From IMG/VR virus record IMGVR_UViG_3300028361_000469, positions 1-22,462 of that record: a stretch of 22,462 nucleotides of DNA. One strand, given 5' to 3'. The stretch is from a virus. The stretch's first letter is position 1; every line of letters starts with the position of its first letter. This document shows, piece after piece, positions 7,664 to 13,756 of the stretch. The position numbers were made by a program, and so were the translations under genes. Below the pieces are notes generated by a model. The model saw only the letters and a list, made by a program, of their open reading frames with translations. It searched no databases and had not been told where the DNA came from.

Positions 7664-8166
7664 ACACAGACAAACGACAAGAAGTTACATACTTCATCGG
7701 CACAGAAGTAGAACACACTGCAATGAAGGGCGAAAGAACTTTGTTTGTAGTTGGTGTTCAGCCTGTTGAAGAAATTACCCGCAGAGCAGATGAGCATGGT
7801 ATCAAGCATCTTTACTTTGGAACTAGCCAAAGTTTTACACCTACGACTTCAGAAGACTACATTGAATGGGAATCTATGATTCTCCCATTGCTTAAAATGG
7901 GGTACTGGTGTACCCTTGACTTTGGAGTAGAATACTCGGAAGGTGTATTGGAATCATGCTATGACGAATACAATAACTTTATTGCGATGATCAGTGTTAA
8001 ATTGCCGTACCTACGTCAATTTAATTACAACGCAACTATAAAGTTAGACGACACTACCTGGGGCCATAGTAACAGTGGAGTGTGGTGTCATAGCCTGCAT
8101 GATCTAATGGATCGTGAAAAATTTACTGACTGGTCAAAATATCAAGGAGACAAAATTGTTGAATAA
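7654..8166 (+). CDS. Uncharacterised phage protein, 170 aa
   Basis: It overlaps the previous gene by ten bases and is preceded by a perfect-consensus promoter. The protein looks globular, with alternating strands and helices: an N-terminal YFIGTEVEHTA, then TLFVVGVQPVEEI, KHLYFGTSQSF, a Trp-rich middle (YIEWESMIL, GYWCTLDFG) and a C-terminal TWGHSNSGVWC segment. I do not recognise the family. Conserved-looking Gly-Thr-Ser, His and acidic residues suggest an enzyme or ligand-binding protein. It stands between the transglycosylase/dehydrogenase group and the QueD-like gene, so a link to base modification is conceivable but unsupported by any motif. Confidence 0.8.
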   Translation: MELDTDKRQEVTYFIGTEVEHTAMKGERTLFVVGVQPVEEITRRADEHGIKHLYFGTSQSFTPTTSEDYIEWESMILPLLKMGYWCTLDFGVEYSEGVLESCYDEYNNFIAMISVKLPYLRQFNYNATIKLDDTTWGHSNSGVWCHSLHDLMDREKFTDWSKYQGDKIVE

Positions 8167-8362
8167 CGAAAAAATAGAAAAGCTAATGGAATTATTAGTT
8201 GAGGTCGAAGACGAAAGTTTTGAAATTGTTAAGGAAAATCATCAGCTGCTGAAAGCAATTGACTGGAAGCTTTGGGAAATCCTAAAGATTGCCAATGCGT
8301 TTGCAAGAGCACAGAATTTAGATGTTACAGAACCTTTCCCAGTTGACAATGACAAAGATTAA
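8156..8362 (+). CDS. Small helical protein with TTG start, 68 aa
   Basis: A short, charged, largely helical protein (EKIEKLMELLVEVEDESFEI, then ENHQLLKAIDWKLWEILKIA). An in-frame ATG at 8114 lies deep in the previous gene with no good ribosome binding site. Instead AAGGAGA at 8144-8150 is placed correctly for TTG codons at 8156 and 8159, so a TTG start is proposed; 8159 is equally possible. The stop at 8360-8362 overlaps a putative promoter for the next gene. No function recognised. Confidence 0.7.
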   Translation: MLNNEKIEKLMELLVEVEDESFEIVKENHQLLKAIDWKLWEILKIANAFARAQNLDVTEPFPVDNDKD

Positions 8363-8371
8363 TGTTACACT
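8343..8371 (+). promoter_or_regulatory. Sigma70-type promoter for the QueD-like gene
   Basis: TTGACA at 8343-8348, a 17-base spacer, then TACACT at 8366-8371 (four of six -10 bases). Transcription would begin near 8378, which fits a start codon at 8410 and argues against the in-frame ATG at 8362. Confidence 0.6.
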
Positions 8372-8409
8372 ATGAAAGTTATCACAATTACATAAAGAGA
8401 ATGTACAAA

Positions 8410-8769
8410 ATGACAGAAGCAACTAAAACTTTTATAAAAATTCGAACAGAATTTGAAGGATATCATTTTTATCCTGACGCAAGTAAAATTGATCCTCGTA
8501 TAAAATTTCTTGAAAACGAACACAGACATATCTTTAAAGTAGAAGTTAAAATTTCTGTTAATCATTTAGATCGAGAATTAGAATTTTTCTTAGTAAAATG
8601 GGCATTAAATGGTTTTATTAAGAATGGAAATCAAAATGACAAATCGTGCGAAATGATTGCTACAGATATTTTAGAAAATCATCTCATACCTTTATACGGA
8701 AAAAGATATTACGAAATAGTAGTATCTGAAGATGGCGAATCTGACGGTATAGTCGAATACTTACCTTAA
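8410..8769 (+). CDS. QueD / 6-pyruvoyl-tetrahydropterin synthase-like protein
   Basis: About 119 residues, matching the size of 6-carboxytetrahydropterin synthase (QueD), the second step from GTP to 7-deazaguanine. The zinc-site pattern fits: FEGYHFYP (His19) corresponds to FEAAHRLP, and ENEHRHIFKVEV (His38, His40) corresponds to the HGH triad in CxxxHGHxY. SCEMIATDIL near residue 79 fits the later PTxExIAxxI helix, and SEDGES near 106 fits the ExxxN end strand. The catalytic Cys four residues before the HxH is a Leu here, so activity or chemistry may differ. In-frame ATGs at 8362 and 8401 exist; 8410 is preferred because AGAGA lies nine bases upstream and because of the promoter at 8343. Moderate confidence in the family, supported by folE and queE nearby. 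Confidence 0.6.
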   Translation: MTEATKTFIKIRTEFEGYHFYPDASKIDPRIKFLENEHRHIFKVEVKISVNHLDRELEFFLVKWALNGFIKNGNQNDKSCEMIATDILENHLIPLYGKRYYEIVVSEDGESDGIVEYLP

Positions 8770-8872
8770 AAAATCATTAGCAAAAACAGGAAAAAAACGA
8801 GGACCAATGAGTGAAGAAACAAAACTAAAAATTTCTAAAACTAAGGAAAAAAATGCTAATAAAAAAGATTGA
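8753..8872 (+). pseudogene. Remnant of a homing endonuclease C-terminus (NUMOD3-like)
   Basis: After a stop at 8750-8752 in this frame, the reading contains KKRGPMSEETKLKISKTKEK and ends at TGA 8870-8872. The pattern Lys/Arg-Gly, Ser-Glu-Glu-Thr-Lys, Lys-Ile-Ser is the NUMOD3 DNA-binding repeat that occurs at the C-terminus of GIY-YIG and HNH homing endonucleases of T4-like phages. No nuclease domain is present, so this is most likely the stump of a lost free-standing endonuclease gene next to the QueD-like gene. A 21-residue peptide from ATG 8807 is possible but has no ribosome binding site. The -35 of the next promoter overlaps its stop codon. Confidence 0.65.
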
Positions 8873-8897
8873 CAACGTAACTTAAAGATGCTACTTT
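8869..8897 (+). promoter_or_regulatory. Sigma70-type promoter before the 69-residue protein
   Basis: TTGACA at 8869-8874, a 17-base spacer, then TACTTT at 8892-8897 (three of six). A long A-rich tract upstream may serve as an UP element. It is the only promoter-like site in the 193-base stretch 8770-8962 between firm genes. Confidence 0.55.
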
Positions 8898-8962
8898 ATA
8901 CATGAGTAATAACACTTACTTGTTTTTTATCCCTCAACACAGAACTAAAGGAATATACAACT

Positions 8963-9172
8963 ATGGCGATCACTAACACTACTGTAACCAAGCTGTTTGA
9001 TGACCTTGATACATATCGTGATTACTGTCGTTTCGAAGGCAAAGTCTTCGAAGAAAAGGCACTGTACAATAAGAAAGACTATAATTGGCAGGCCTATGAG
9101 AAATATCAAGGTTGGCTTCGCGCAGTGGCTCGTAACGCTAATCGAGATAACGCCAACACACGGAGACGTTAA
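8963..9172 (+). CDS. Small uncharacterised protein, 69 aa
   Basis: AAAGGA at 8948-8953 is a ribosome binding site about nine bases before the ATG. The product starts MAITNTTVTKLFDDLDTY, is rich in Tyr, Asp and Arg, and ends in a basic tail (NANRDNANTRRR), which could contact nucleic acid. It overlaps the next gene by one base (TAATG). No family recognised. A strong terminator-like hairpin shortly downstream, inside the glycosyltransferase gene, could make this the main product of the promoter at 8869. Confidence 0.8.
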   Translation: MAITNTTVTKLFDDLDTYRDYCRFEGKVFEEKALYNKKDYNWQAYEKYQGWLRAVARNANRDNANTRRR

Positions 9173-10257
9173 TGACCATATACATTGTAGATATTGAAGC
9201 AGTTGACACTCGTTATACTAAGCAGTGGAAAGAACATCTTCCACTTCAACTGCGTCATGCTACAAATGAACATATAGAAGTCATTAGTGGAGGAGAAACG
9301 CCTCAGGCTACTACGCCTGGGGCTTTTCTCAACTTTGGCGGTACTAATGTTTACAAATCAAAGCAGTTGGAAATCATAGGCGAAAAGTTTTGTAAGGGTG
9401 AAATCAAGAATGGAGATTACTTCTTATACACAGACGCTTGGAACCCCACTGTGATTCAACTCAAGTACATGGCAGAACTGCTCAGTGTTGACGTTAGGAT
9501 TGGCGGTATGTGGCATGCCGGCAGTTATGATCTACAAGACTTTCTTGGTAGACTAATCGGCGATGCGCCTTGGGTGCGTTCGGCAGAACACTCAATGTTC
9601 AGTTGCTATGATGATAACTTTTACGCAACAGACTTCCACGTAGATCTGTTTGCTAGAGGTGTGCTAGACTGGAATGAGGAAGACTGGACTGGTACTCCTT
9701 ACGAAGCTAACAGCACTATACAAAGAGTAGGTTGGCCCATGGAGTATTTGAAGGATACTCTTACACAATACAAAGGCATGGAAAAGCGCAATCTTATACT
9801 GTTTCCGCATCGTGTTGCTCCTGAGAAGCAGGTGGACATTTTCCGCGACCTAGCAGAACAACTACCCGAATATGAGTTTGTTGTTTGTCAAGAACGTAGT
9901 CTTACTAAGAACGAATATCACAACTTGTTAGGCGAAGCTAAACTGGTGTTCTCAGCTAATCTACAAGAAACACTGGGCATTAGTTGGTATGAAGGCGCAC
10001 TGGTAGATGCTATCCCTATGGTGCCTGATAGACTCAGCTATACAGAAATGGCACTATCGGAGTTTAAGTACCCTAGTGCGTGGACTGAAGACTTTGCTAG
10101 TTATAGACAACACAGACACGAAGTTGTAGCACAGGTAAGAGAATACATTGAACGTTACGATGACTTCGCAGTAGCTTTAGAAAAACAACGTACAAAGTTA
10201 ACCCGAGAGTTTTTTAGTGGTGCTGCGCTGTATGAGGCAATTGCTAATGGAAGATGA
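9172..10257 (+). CDS. Glycosyltransferase, GT-B fold (GT4-like)
   Basis: A 361-residue putative retaining glycosyltransferase. The C-terminal half carries the donor-binding features of the GT4-type group: NLILFPHRVAPEKQVDIF at 207-224 (strand plus Lys near the nucleotide-sugar phosphate) and QETLGISWYEG with the EX7E motif (Glu266 and Glu274), then GALVDAIPMVPDRLSYTEM. The N-terminal half contains FLNFGGTNVYKSKQ and GDYFLYTDAW, which may belong to the acceptor domain. The acceptor could be modified DNA, a virion protein or a host glycan; sequence does not decide. Starts at TAATG with CGGAG just upstream. A strong hairpin with a T-tract lies in codons 41-53. Confidence 0.8.
   Translation: MTIYIVDIEAVDTRYTKQWKEHLPLQLRHATNEHIEVISGGETPQATTPGAFLNFGGTNVYKSKQLEIIGEKFCKGEIKNGDYFLYTDAWNPTVIQLKYMAELLSVDVRIGGMWHAGSYDLQDFLGRLIGDAPWVRSAEHSMFSCYDDNFYATDFHVDLFARGVLDWNEEDWTGTPYEANSTIQRVGWPMEYLKDTLTQYKGMEKRNLILFPHRVAPEKQVDIFRDLAEQLPEYEFVVCQERSLTKNEYHNLLGEAKLVFSANLQETLGISWYEGALVDAIPMVPDRLSYTEMALSEFKYPSAWTEDFASYRQHRHEVVAQVREYIERYDDFAVALEKQRTKLTREFFSGAALYEAIANGR
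9293..9330 (+). terminator. Terminator-like hairpin inside the glycosyltransferase gene
   Basis: Arms 9293-9308 and 9315-9330 pair over 16 positions with one mismatch and one G-T wobble, around a six-base loop (TACTAC). The inner part is GC-rich (GCCTCAGGC against GCCTGGGGC), and the descending arm ends in TTTTCTC, as in an intrinsic terminator preceded by its A-rich counterpart. It is entirely inside coding sequence, so activity is uncertain; translation of the gene would disrupt it. Confidence 0.5.
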
Positions 10258-10612
10258 TAAAGAATATTTAATAGATATAACAGAAGCTTCTACTATTAAC
10301 ATTACCGTGCCCAGTAATCTCAGCACAGGCGACATATGGTTAGACACCAGCACTATGAGTACAAATGTTTACACTGATAGTTATGACTGGATAACAATTA
10401 CAGGGGACAGCGGCAGCATTAACCTTGACAATATTACTATATCTAAGCCTGTGGAGTTTGAGGATCAAATGCCCACAGTTGCTAAAATAGAAGATATGTG
10501 TAAAGATTACCCAGGTTTAGAGAAGGCTTATGAAAACTTTAAAACAATTTACAAAATGGTTCACCAAGACTGGCAAGGACGACAAGATGCTGAGCAAGAC
10601 AAACTTTTCTGA
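10247..10612 (+). CDS. Uncharacterised acidic protein, 121 aa
   Basis: The ATG at 10247 was chosen because GAGG lies nine bases upstream and the gene then overlaps the glycosyltransferase by only 11 bases; an in-frame GTG at 10217 lies further inside that gene. The N-terminal half is strand-rich and Thr/Ser-rich (DITEASTINITVPSN, SYDWITITGDSG), resembling a small beta domain. The C-terminal half is helical (EDMCKDYPGLEKAYENFKTI, then KMVHQDWQG). It may be a small structural or assembly-linked protein, but no family is recognised. Confidence 0.75.
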   Translation: MEDDKEYLIDITEASTINITVPSNLSTGDIWLDTSTMSTNVYTDSYDWITITGDSGSINLDNITISKPVEFEDQMPTVAKIEDMCKDYPGLEKAYENFKTIYKMVHQDWQGRQDAEQDKLF

Positions 10613-10718
10613 TTATAACCCGGCAGGCGACTTTATCAAAAGGTTTCGTGAGAGACAGCGTAAAGAAAAAGAAAATTATGAAATGATTAGGAGTTTAGTA
10701 GAAAATGAAGTGGCTTAA
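10587..10718 (+). CDS. Small basic helical protein, 43 aa
   Basis: AAGGA at 10575-10579 lies seven bases before ATG 10587, which overlaps the end of the previous gene by 26 bases. An in-frame ATG at 10530 is further inside that gene and lacks a clear ribosome binding site. The product, with NPAGDFIKRFRERQRKEKEN as its core, is strongly charged and likely a single long helix. The stop overlaps the next gene by 14 bases. No function recognised. Confidence 0.6.
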   Translation: MLSKTNFSDYNPAGDFIKRFRERQRKEKENYEMIRSLVENEVA

Positions 10719-10986
10719 AAGAAAACTTAGAAATTGGATTAATGAGCCTGATTACGAAGGTGGCGACAGAGGTATGGCTGTTAGCAGCATGGATGATACA
10801 AATAGACCCGACACTGATCCTATTCTTACTTTCCGTATCTATAGTGCTACTAACGGTAAAGTCCTTGAGTTTAGGCGATATGATCGCAAAACAGATCGCA
10901 ACGACAACAGCACTTATATTATCGAAAAAGATCGAGACATTGGCGAGTATGTCAGCAAGTGTCTAAGCATGGAGTTGCTAAAATGA
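10705..10986 (+). CDS. Uncharacterised protein, 93 aa
   Basis: A basic N-terminus (MKWLKRKLRNWI) is followed by an acidic, Gly-rich linker and a predicted beta-rich domain (LTFRIYSATNGKVLEFRRYD, then NSTYIIEKD) with a final helix. The charged beta hairpins could bind nucleic acid or protein. No ribosome binding site stands out other than the purine-rich GGAGTTTAGTAGAAA upstream. It overlaps both neighbours. Family not recognised. Confidence 0.75.
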   Translation: MKWLKRKLRNWINEPDYEGGDRGMAVSSMDDTNRPDTDPILTFRIYSATNGKVLEFRRYDRKTDRNDNSTYIIEKDRDIGEYVSKCLSMELLK

Positions 10987-11528
10987 AAAAGAAATATTAT
11001 ACTTGGCAGGATGTAGAATCTGCTGCTGATACAATTATTGCACAGATGTGCAAGGATCGTTGGTGCCCCGACTATATCGTTGGAATTACTCGTGGAGGAT
11101 TGTGTCTTGCTACGCTGCTGAGTCACAAGCTTAATGTAAGAATGGAGACACTTAAAGTAAAGCTGCGAGATGCAACAGAAGACGAATCATGCGAAACAAA
11201 TTGCTGGATGAGCGAAGATGCTTTTGGTTATGTAGATCTAGTCGAACAAGAAACTTTGAAGTGCAGATGGGATCTACATAAACGAAAAAATATCTTAGTC
11301 GTCGATGATATCAACGATACCGGAGTAACGTTTGAATGGATCAAGAATGACTGGCAAGGTAGTTGTTTGCCAAAAGAAGAATCTGCATGGAACAGTATAT
11401 GGAACAATAATGTAAGATTTGCTGTTATGACAGAAAATACCAGTAGTCAATTCGAACACGTTCGGTATTACTGGAACGAAGTAAACAAAGCAGAAGAAGA
11501 TGTATGGTTAGTATATCCATATGAATAA
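10983..11528 (+). CDS. Phosphoribosyltransferase (type I PRTase)
   Basis: A 181-residue type I phosphoribosyltransferase, the family that joins a nucleobase to PRPP. YIVGITRGGLCLATLLSHKL at 31-50 is the pyrophosphate-loop strand and helix, and NILVVDDINDTGVTF at 103-117 is the PRPP-binding signature with the two Asp residues and the DTG turn. The substrate hood is divergent; hypoxanthine/xanthine/guanine enzymes are the closest layout. ATG 10983 was chosen because GGAG lies eight bases upstream and an ATGA overlap results. A purine salvage role, supplying GTP for FolE and replication, is possible but inferred. Confidence 0.85.
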   Translation: MKKKYYTWQDVESAADTIIAQMCKDRWCPDYIVGITRGGLCLATLLSHKLNVRMETLKVKLRDATEDESCETNCWMSEDAFGYVDLVEQETLKCRWDLHKRKNILVVDDINDTGVTFEWIKNDWQGSCLPKEESAWNSIWNNNVRFAVMTENTSSQFEHVRYYWNEVNKAEEDVWLVYPYE

Positions 11529-11550
11529 ATCATCAAAAAAGGAGATTGAT

Positions 11551-11754
11551 ATGAAAAAACAATTAATTAAAGCAGCTAGAATGCACGCCGAAGGTGAACT
11601 AGAACGTGCCAAAACTAATATCATGGTATACATGAATAACTCAACCGGTATCGGTGAACACAGCGACATTGTTGAAGCTATCCAACTAGAACTAGATAAG
11701 ATGGCTGCAGCCAATGATCGTATTGAAATGCTTGAGAAATTTTTCAAAGAATAA
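11551..11754 (+). CDS. Small helical phage protein, 67 aa
   Basis: ATG 11551 is preceded by AAGGAG at 11539-11544, a strong ribosome binding site; an in-frame ATG at 11521 overlaps the previous stop but has none. The product consists of two or three amphipathic helices: KAARMHAEGELERAKTNIMV, a turn NNSTGIGEHSD, then VEAIQLELDKMAAANDRIEM and a Lys/Glu-rich end. The layout suggests a small helical bundle or dimer. No function recognised. Confidence 0.8.
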   Translation: MKKQLIKAARMHAEGELERAKTNIMVYMNNSTGIGEHSDIVEAIQLELDKMAAANDRIEMLEKFFKE

Positions 11755-11762
11755 ATAATCAC

Positions 11763-12875
11763 ATGTCTGATAAAACATATACTTTACTTTTTTTTGAAAA
11801 TAAATTTTCTGAAGTTTCTGACAAAGATTTTATAGAAACTTATAAAAGTATTGTAGAAGTTCCTAATCAAGACATAGTAATAACATTGATTAGAGAGGTT
11901 TGGGATTGGTCCAGTTTTAACGATTGGATTAAATCTATTCAAGCCTCTCTATCTCGATATAATCATACTGTATATTTTATAGTAAATAGCACCTTTAATT
12001 ACAGTGAAGTTGATGATTCTTTACATAAGTATATCTTTAGTATTGATTTTTTCCTCTCCGACGCTGTATTTCGGTACAGGTATGACCAAACTTTAAAAAT
12101 AAATGCAAAATGGAATAGTGACAACAGTCAAGTATTATTCCTTTCAGGAAAACCTGATTACTATAATAGATATCAACCTGTACTATATTTGTCACAACAA
12201 GGTCGATTACATGACTTTGTTTACTCGTATCACGGAACTAAAATTAGTGACCTTCGTGACATAAACATGTTTTATCCAAATCAGTCAAACATTGTCAATA
12301 CTTTAAAAAAATTATCTAATATATTAGACATTGAGTTTCAACGTAATCATTATAGCGGATATCCTTTCGACCCTAATCTTTATAAAAATACTGTATTGAG
12401 TCTTATACCAGAAGGAGTATTAGACTATCATACTAGTGGACTAATTGATATCAAAGACTTACCTTATAGCTACTCTCCACTAAATGCTCCGTTTATTACT
12501 GAAAAAACCTATAGAGCAATTCTAAATCATCACCCATTTATTATTTTAGGAGAAATGAATTCGTTAAAATATTTAGAAAGCATTGGGTTTAAAACATTTA
12601 GAGAATATTTAAAGTATCCTGATTACAACGAGGTTGAACTATTACAAGATCGAATCTTATATGGTATTGAAAATAGTTTATACTTTCTTGATACATATAA
12701 AAAATATCAATCTGATATTGAACGAGACACTAAGCATAATTTTGAAAATTTAATTAAGATAGCCAATAGTCAATGGAACAGTATTTCATTGTTTAATGAC
12801 CGTAAATTATTTTTAGATTTCTATCTAAATTGTTCTTATGAATTAGATAGAAAAGATATTTCAAAGATTGATTGA
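11763..12875 (+). CDS. Putative glycosyltransferase (GT10/fucosyltransferase-like C-terminus)
   Basis: A 370-residue protein rich in Tyr, Asn, Ile and Phe. The segment FITEKTYRAILNHHPFIILG at 244-263 matches the pattern of GT10-type enzymes, whose donor motif reads like YVTEKL...G.VPVVLG. It is followed by SLKYLESIGFKTF, seen in related phage and bacterial sugar-transfer proteins. The N-terminal half has no clear motif. The DNA is far more AT-rich than its neighbours (14 G/C among the 60 bases at 12301-12360), and no Shine-Dalgarno sequence precedes the ATG. Both point to recent acquisition. The stop codon lies inside the -35 box of the folE promoter. Family assignment is tentative. Confidence 0.65.
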   Translation: MSDKTYTLLFFENKFSEVSDKDFIETYKSIVEVPNQDIVITLIREVWDWSSFNDWIKSIQASLSRYNHTVYFIVNSTFNYSEVDDSLHKYIFSIDFFLSDAVFRYRYDQTLKINAKWNSDNSQVLFLSGKPDYYNRYQPVLYLSQQGRLHDFVYSYHGTKISDLRDINMFYPNQSNIVNTLKKLSNILDIEFQRNHYSGYPFDPNLYKNTVLSLIPEGVLDYHTSGLIDIKDLPYSYSPLNAPFITEKTYRAILNHHPFIILGEMNSLKYLESIGFKTFREYLKYPDYNEVELLQDRILYGIENSLYFLDTYKKYQSDIERDTKHNFENLIKIANSQWNSISLFNDRKLFLDFYLNCSYELDRKDISKID

Positions 12876-12900
12876 CAAAAACCTAAATATATGGTATAAT
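12872..12900 (+). promoter_or_regulatory. Perfect-consensus sigma70 promoter for the folE-queE group
   Basis: TTGACA at 12872-12877, exactly 17 bases, TATAAT at 12895-12900. The -10 ends 59 bases before the folE ATG. With this match it should be among the strongest early promoters of the window. The leader 12901-12959 shows no preQ1 riboswitch-like pattern. Confidence 0.85.
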
Positions 12901-12959
12901 GCTAATATGTGTTATACTACTTTTCATGGCAATCCACTGCCTTAACATCGGAGAAATAA

Positions 12960-13646
12960 ATGAAAACATTAAATGAAGAGATCCGCGCAAAGATGCGCGA
13001 CGACGGTAAAAGATTCTGGGCCGGTGATAACATTTCAGAATATATTACAGAAACCAACAAAGTAGAATTGATTAACGAAGCAGCCCTGGCATTTGAAACA
13101 GTGCTTGATACACTGTTGATTGATAGGGCTACTGATCCCAACAGTCAAGGCACAGCACGTAGACTGGCTAAGATGTACTTTAATGAGATTATGAGCGGAC
13201 GTTATAATCCCGCTCCTAGTGCAACTGCATTTCCTAATGATAGCGCAGACCGTTACGAAGGCATGTTGGTTGTTCGTTCAGAACTGCGCAGTATGTGTAG
13301 TCATCACCATCAGCCTGTGAGTGGTGTAGCATACATTGGTATTATTGCTGCTGACAAACTGATTGGACTTAGCAAGTACACACGTATTGCACAGTGGTGC
13401 GCTCGACGTGGCACACTGCAAGAAGAACTTGCAAACGATATTGCTCGCGAAATACAATTAGCAACTGATGCAGAAAACTTGGGCGTGTATATTCAAGCAA
13501 CACACGGATGCTGTGAGAATCGTGGCATTATGGCAAGTAGCAGTCTTACACAAACAACTGTACTTAAAGGTGCATTTGCAAACGACATGGGAACAAAGAA
13601 AGAATTCTTTGATAATATTAAATTGCAACAGGAGTTTGCACGATGA
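12960..13646 (+). CDS. folE: GTP cyclohydrolase I
   Basis: Converts GTP to 7,8-dihydroneopterin triphosphate, the first step of both folate and 7-deazaguanine synthesis. The 228-residue product has the normal family length. Zinc ligands are visible: Cys113 and His116 in SMCSHHHQPVSGVAYIG, and Cys184 in THGCCENRGI. GLSKYTRIAQWCARR at 136-150 is the conserved substrate-site helix (usually GLSKixRiv..ya.R), and residues around QGTARRLAKMY near 63-73 match the family's N-terminal block (TPxRvAkm). GGAG lies six bases upstream of the ATG. Followed by a mini membrane protein and queE in one run from a consensus promoter, so its role here is most likely 7-deazaguanine synthesis. Confidence 0.95.
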   Translation: MKTLNEEIRAKMRDDGKRFWAGDNISEYITETNKVELINEAALAFETVLDTLLIDRATDPNSQGTARRLAKMYFNEIMSGRYNPAPSATAFPNDSADRYEGMLVVRSELRSMCSHHHQPVSGVAYIGIIAADKLIGLSKYTRIAQWCARRGTLQEELANDIAREIQLATDAENLGVYIQATHGCCENRGIMASSSLTQTTVLKGAFANDMGTKKEFFDNIKLQQEFAR

Positions 13647-13756
13647 TAGGCGATTATATTGCAGTGATCATTGCTAAGACATTTATCATGATAGCATTTA
13701 TGTTGGGCATAATTAGTCTTGCAATTGAACTTTATACAGGGAGTCTTCCGCTATGA
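13643..13756 (+). CDS. Mini membrane protein, 37 aa, between folE and queE
   Basis: The ATG overlaps the folE stop (ATGA) and the TGA overlaps the queE start (ATGA), so the three genes are translationally chained. GGAG at 13631-13634 lies eight bases before the ATG. The product is almost entirely one hydrophobic helix (VIIAKTFIMIAFMLGIISLA) flanked by short polar ends, so it should sit in the membrane. Unknown function; it might only maintain coupling, or act as a small inhibitor or anchor. Confidence 0.6.
   Translation: MIGDYIAVIIAKTFIMIAFMLGIISLAIELYTGSLPL

Noticed and set aside
12907-12945. A 12-codon leader peptide or a preQ1 riboswitch before folE
   Set aside because: The ATG would sit at the expected transcription start with no ribosome binding site, and the leader lacks the conserved preQ1 aptamer pattern.
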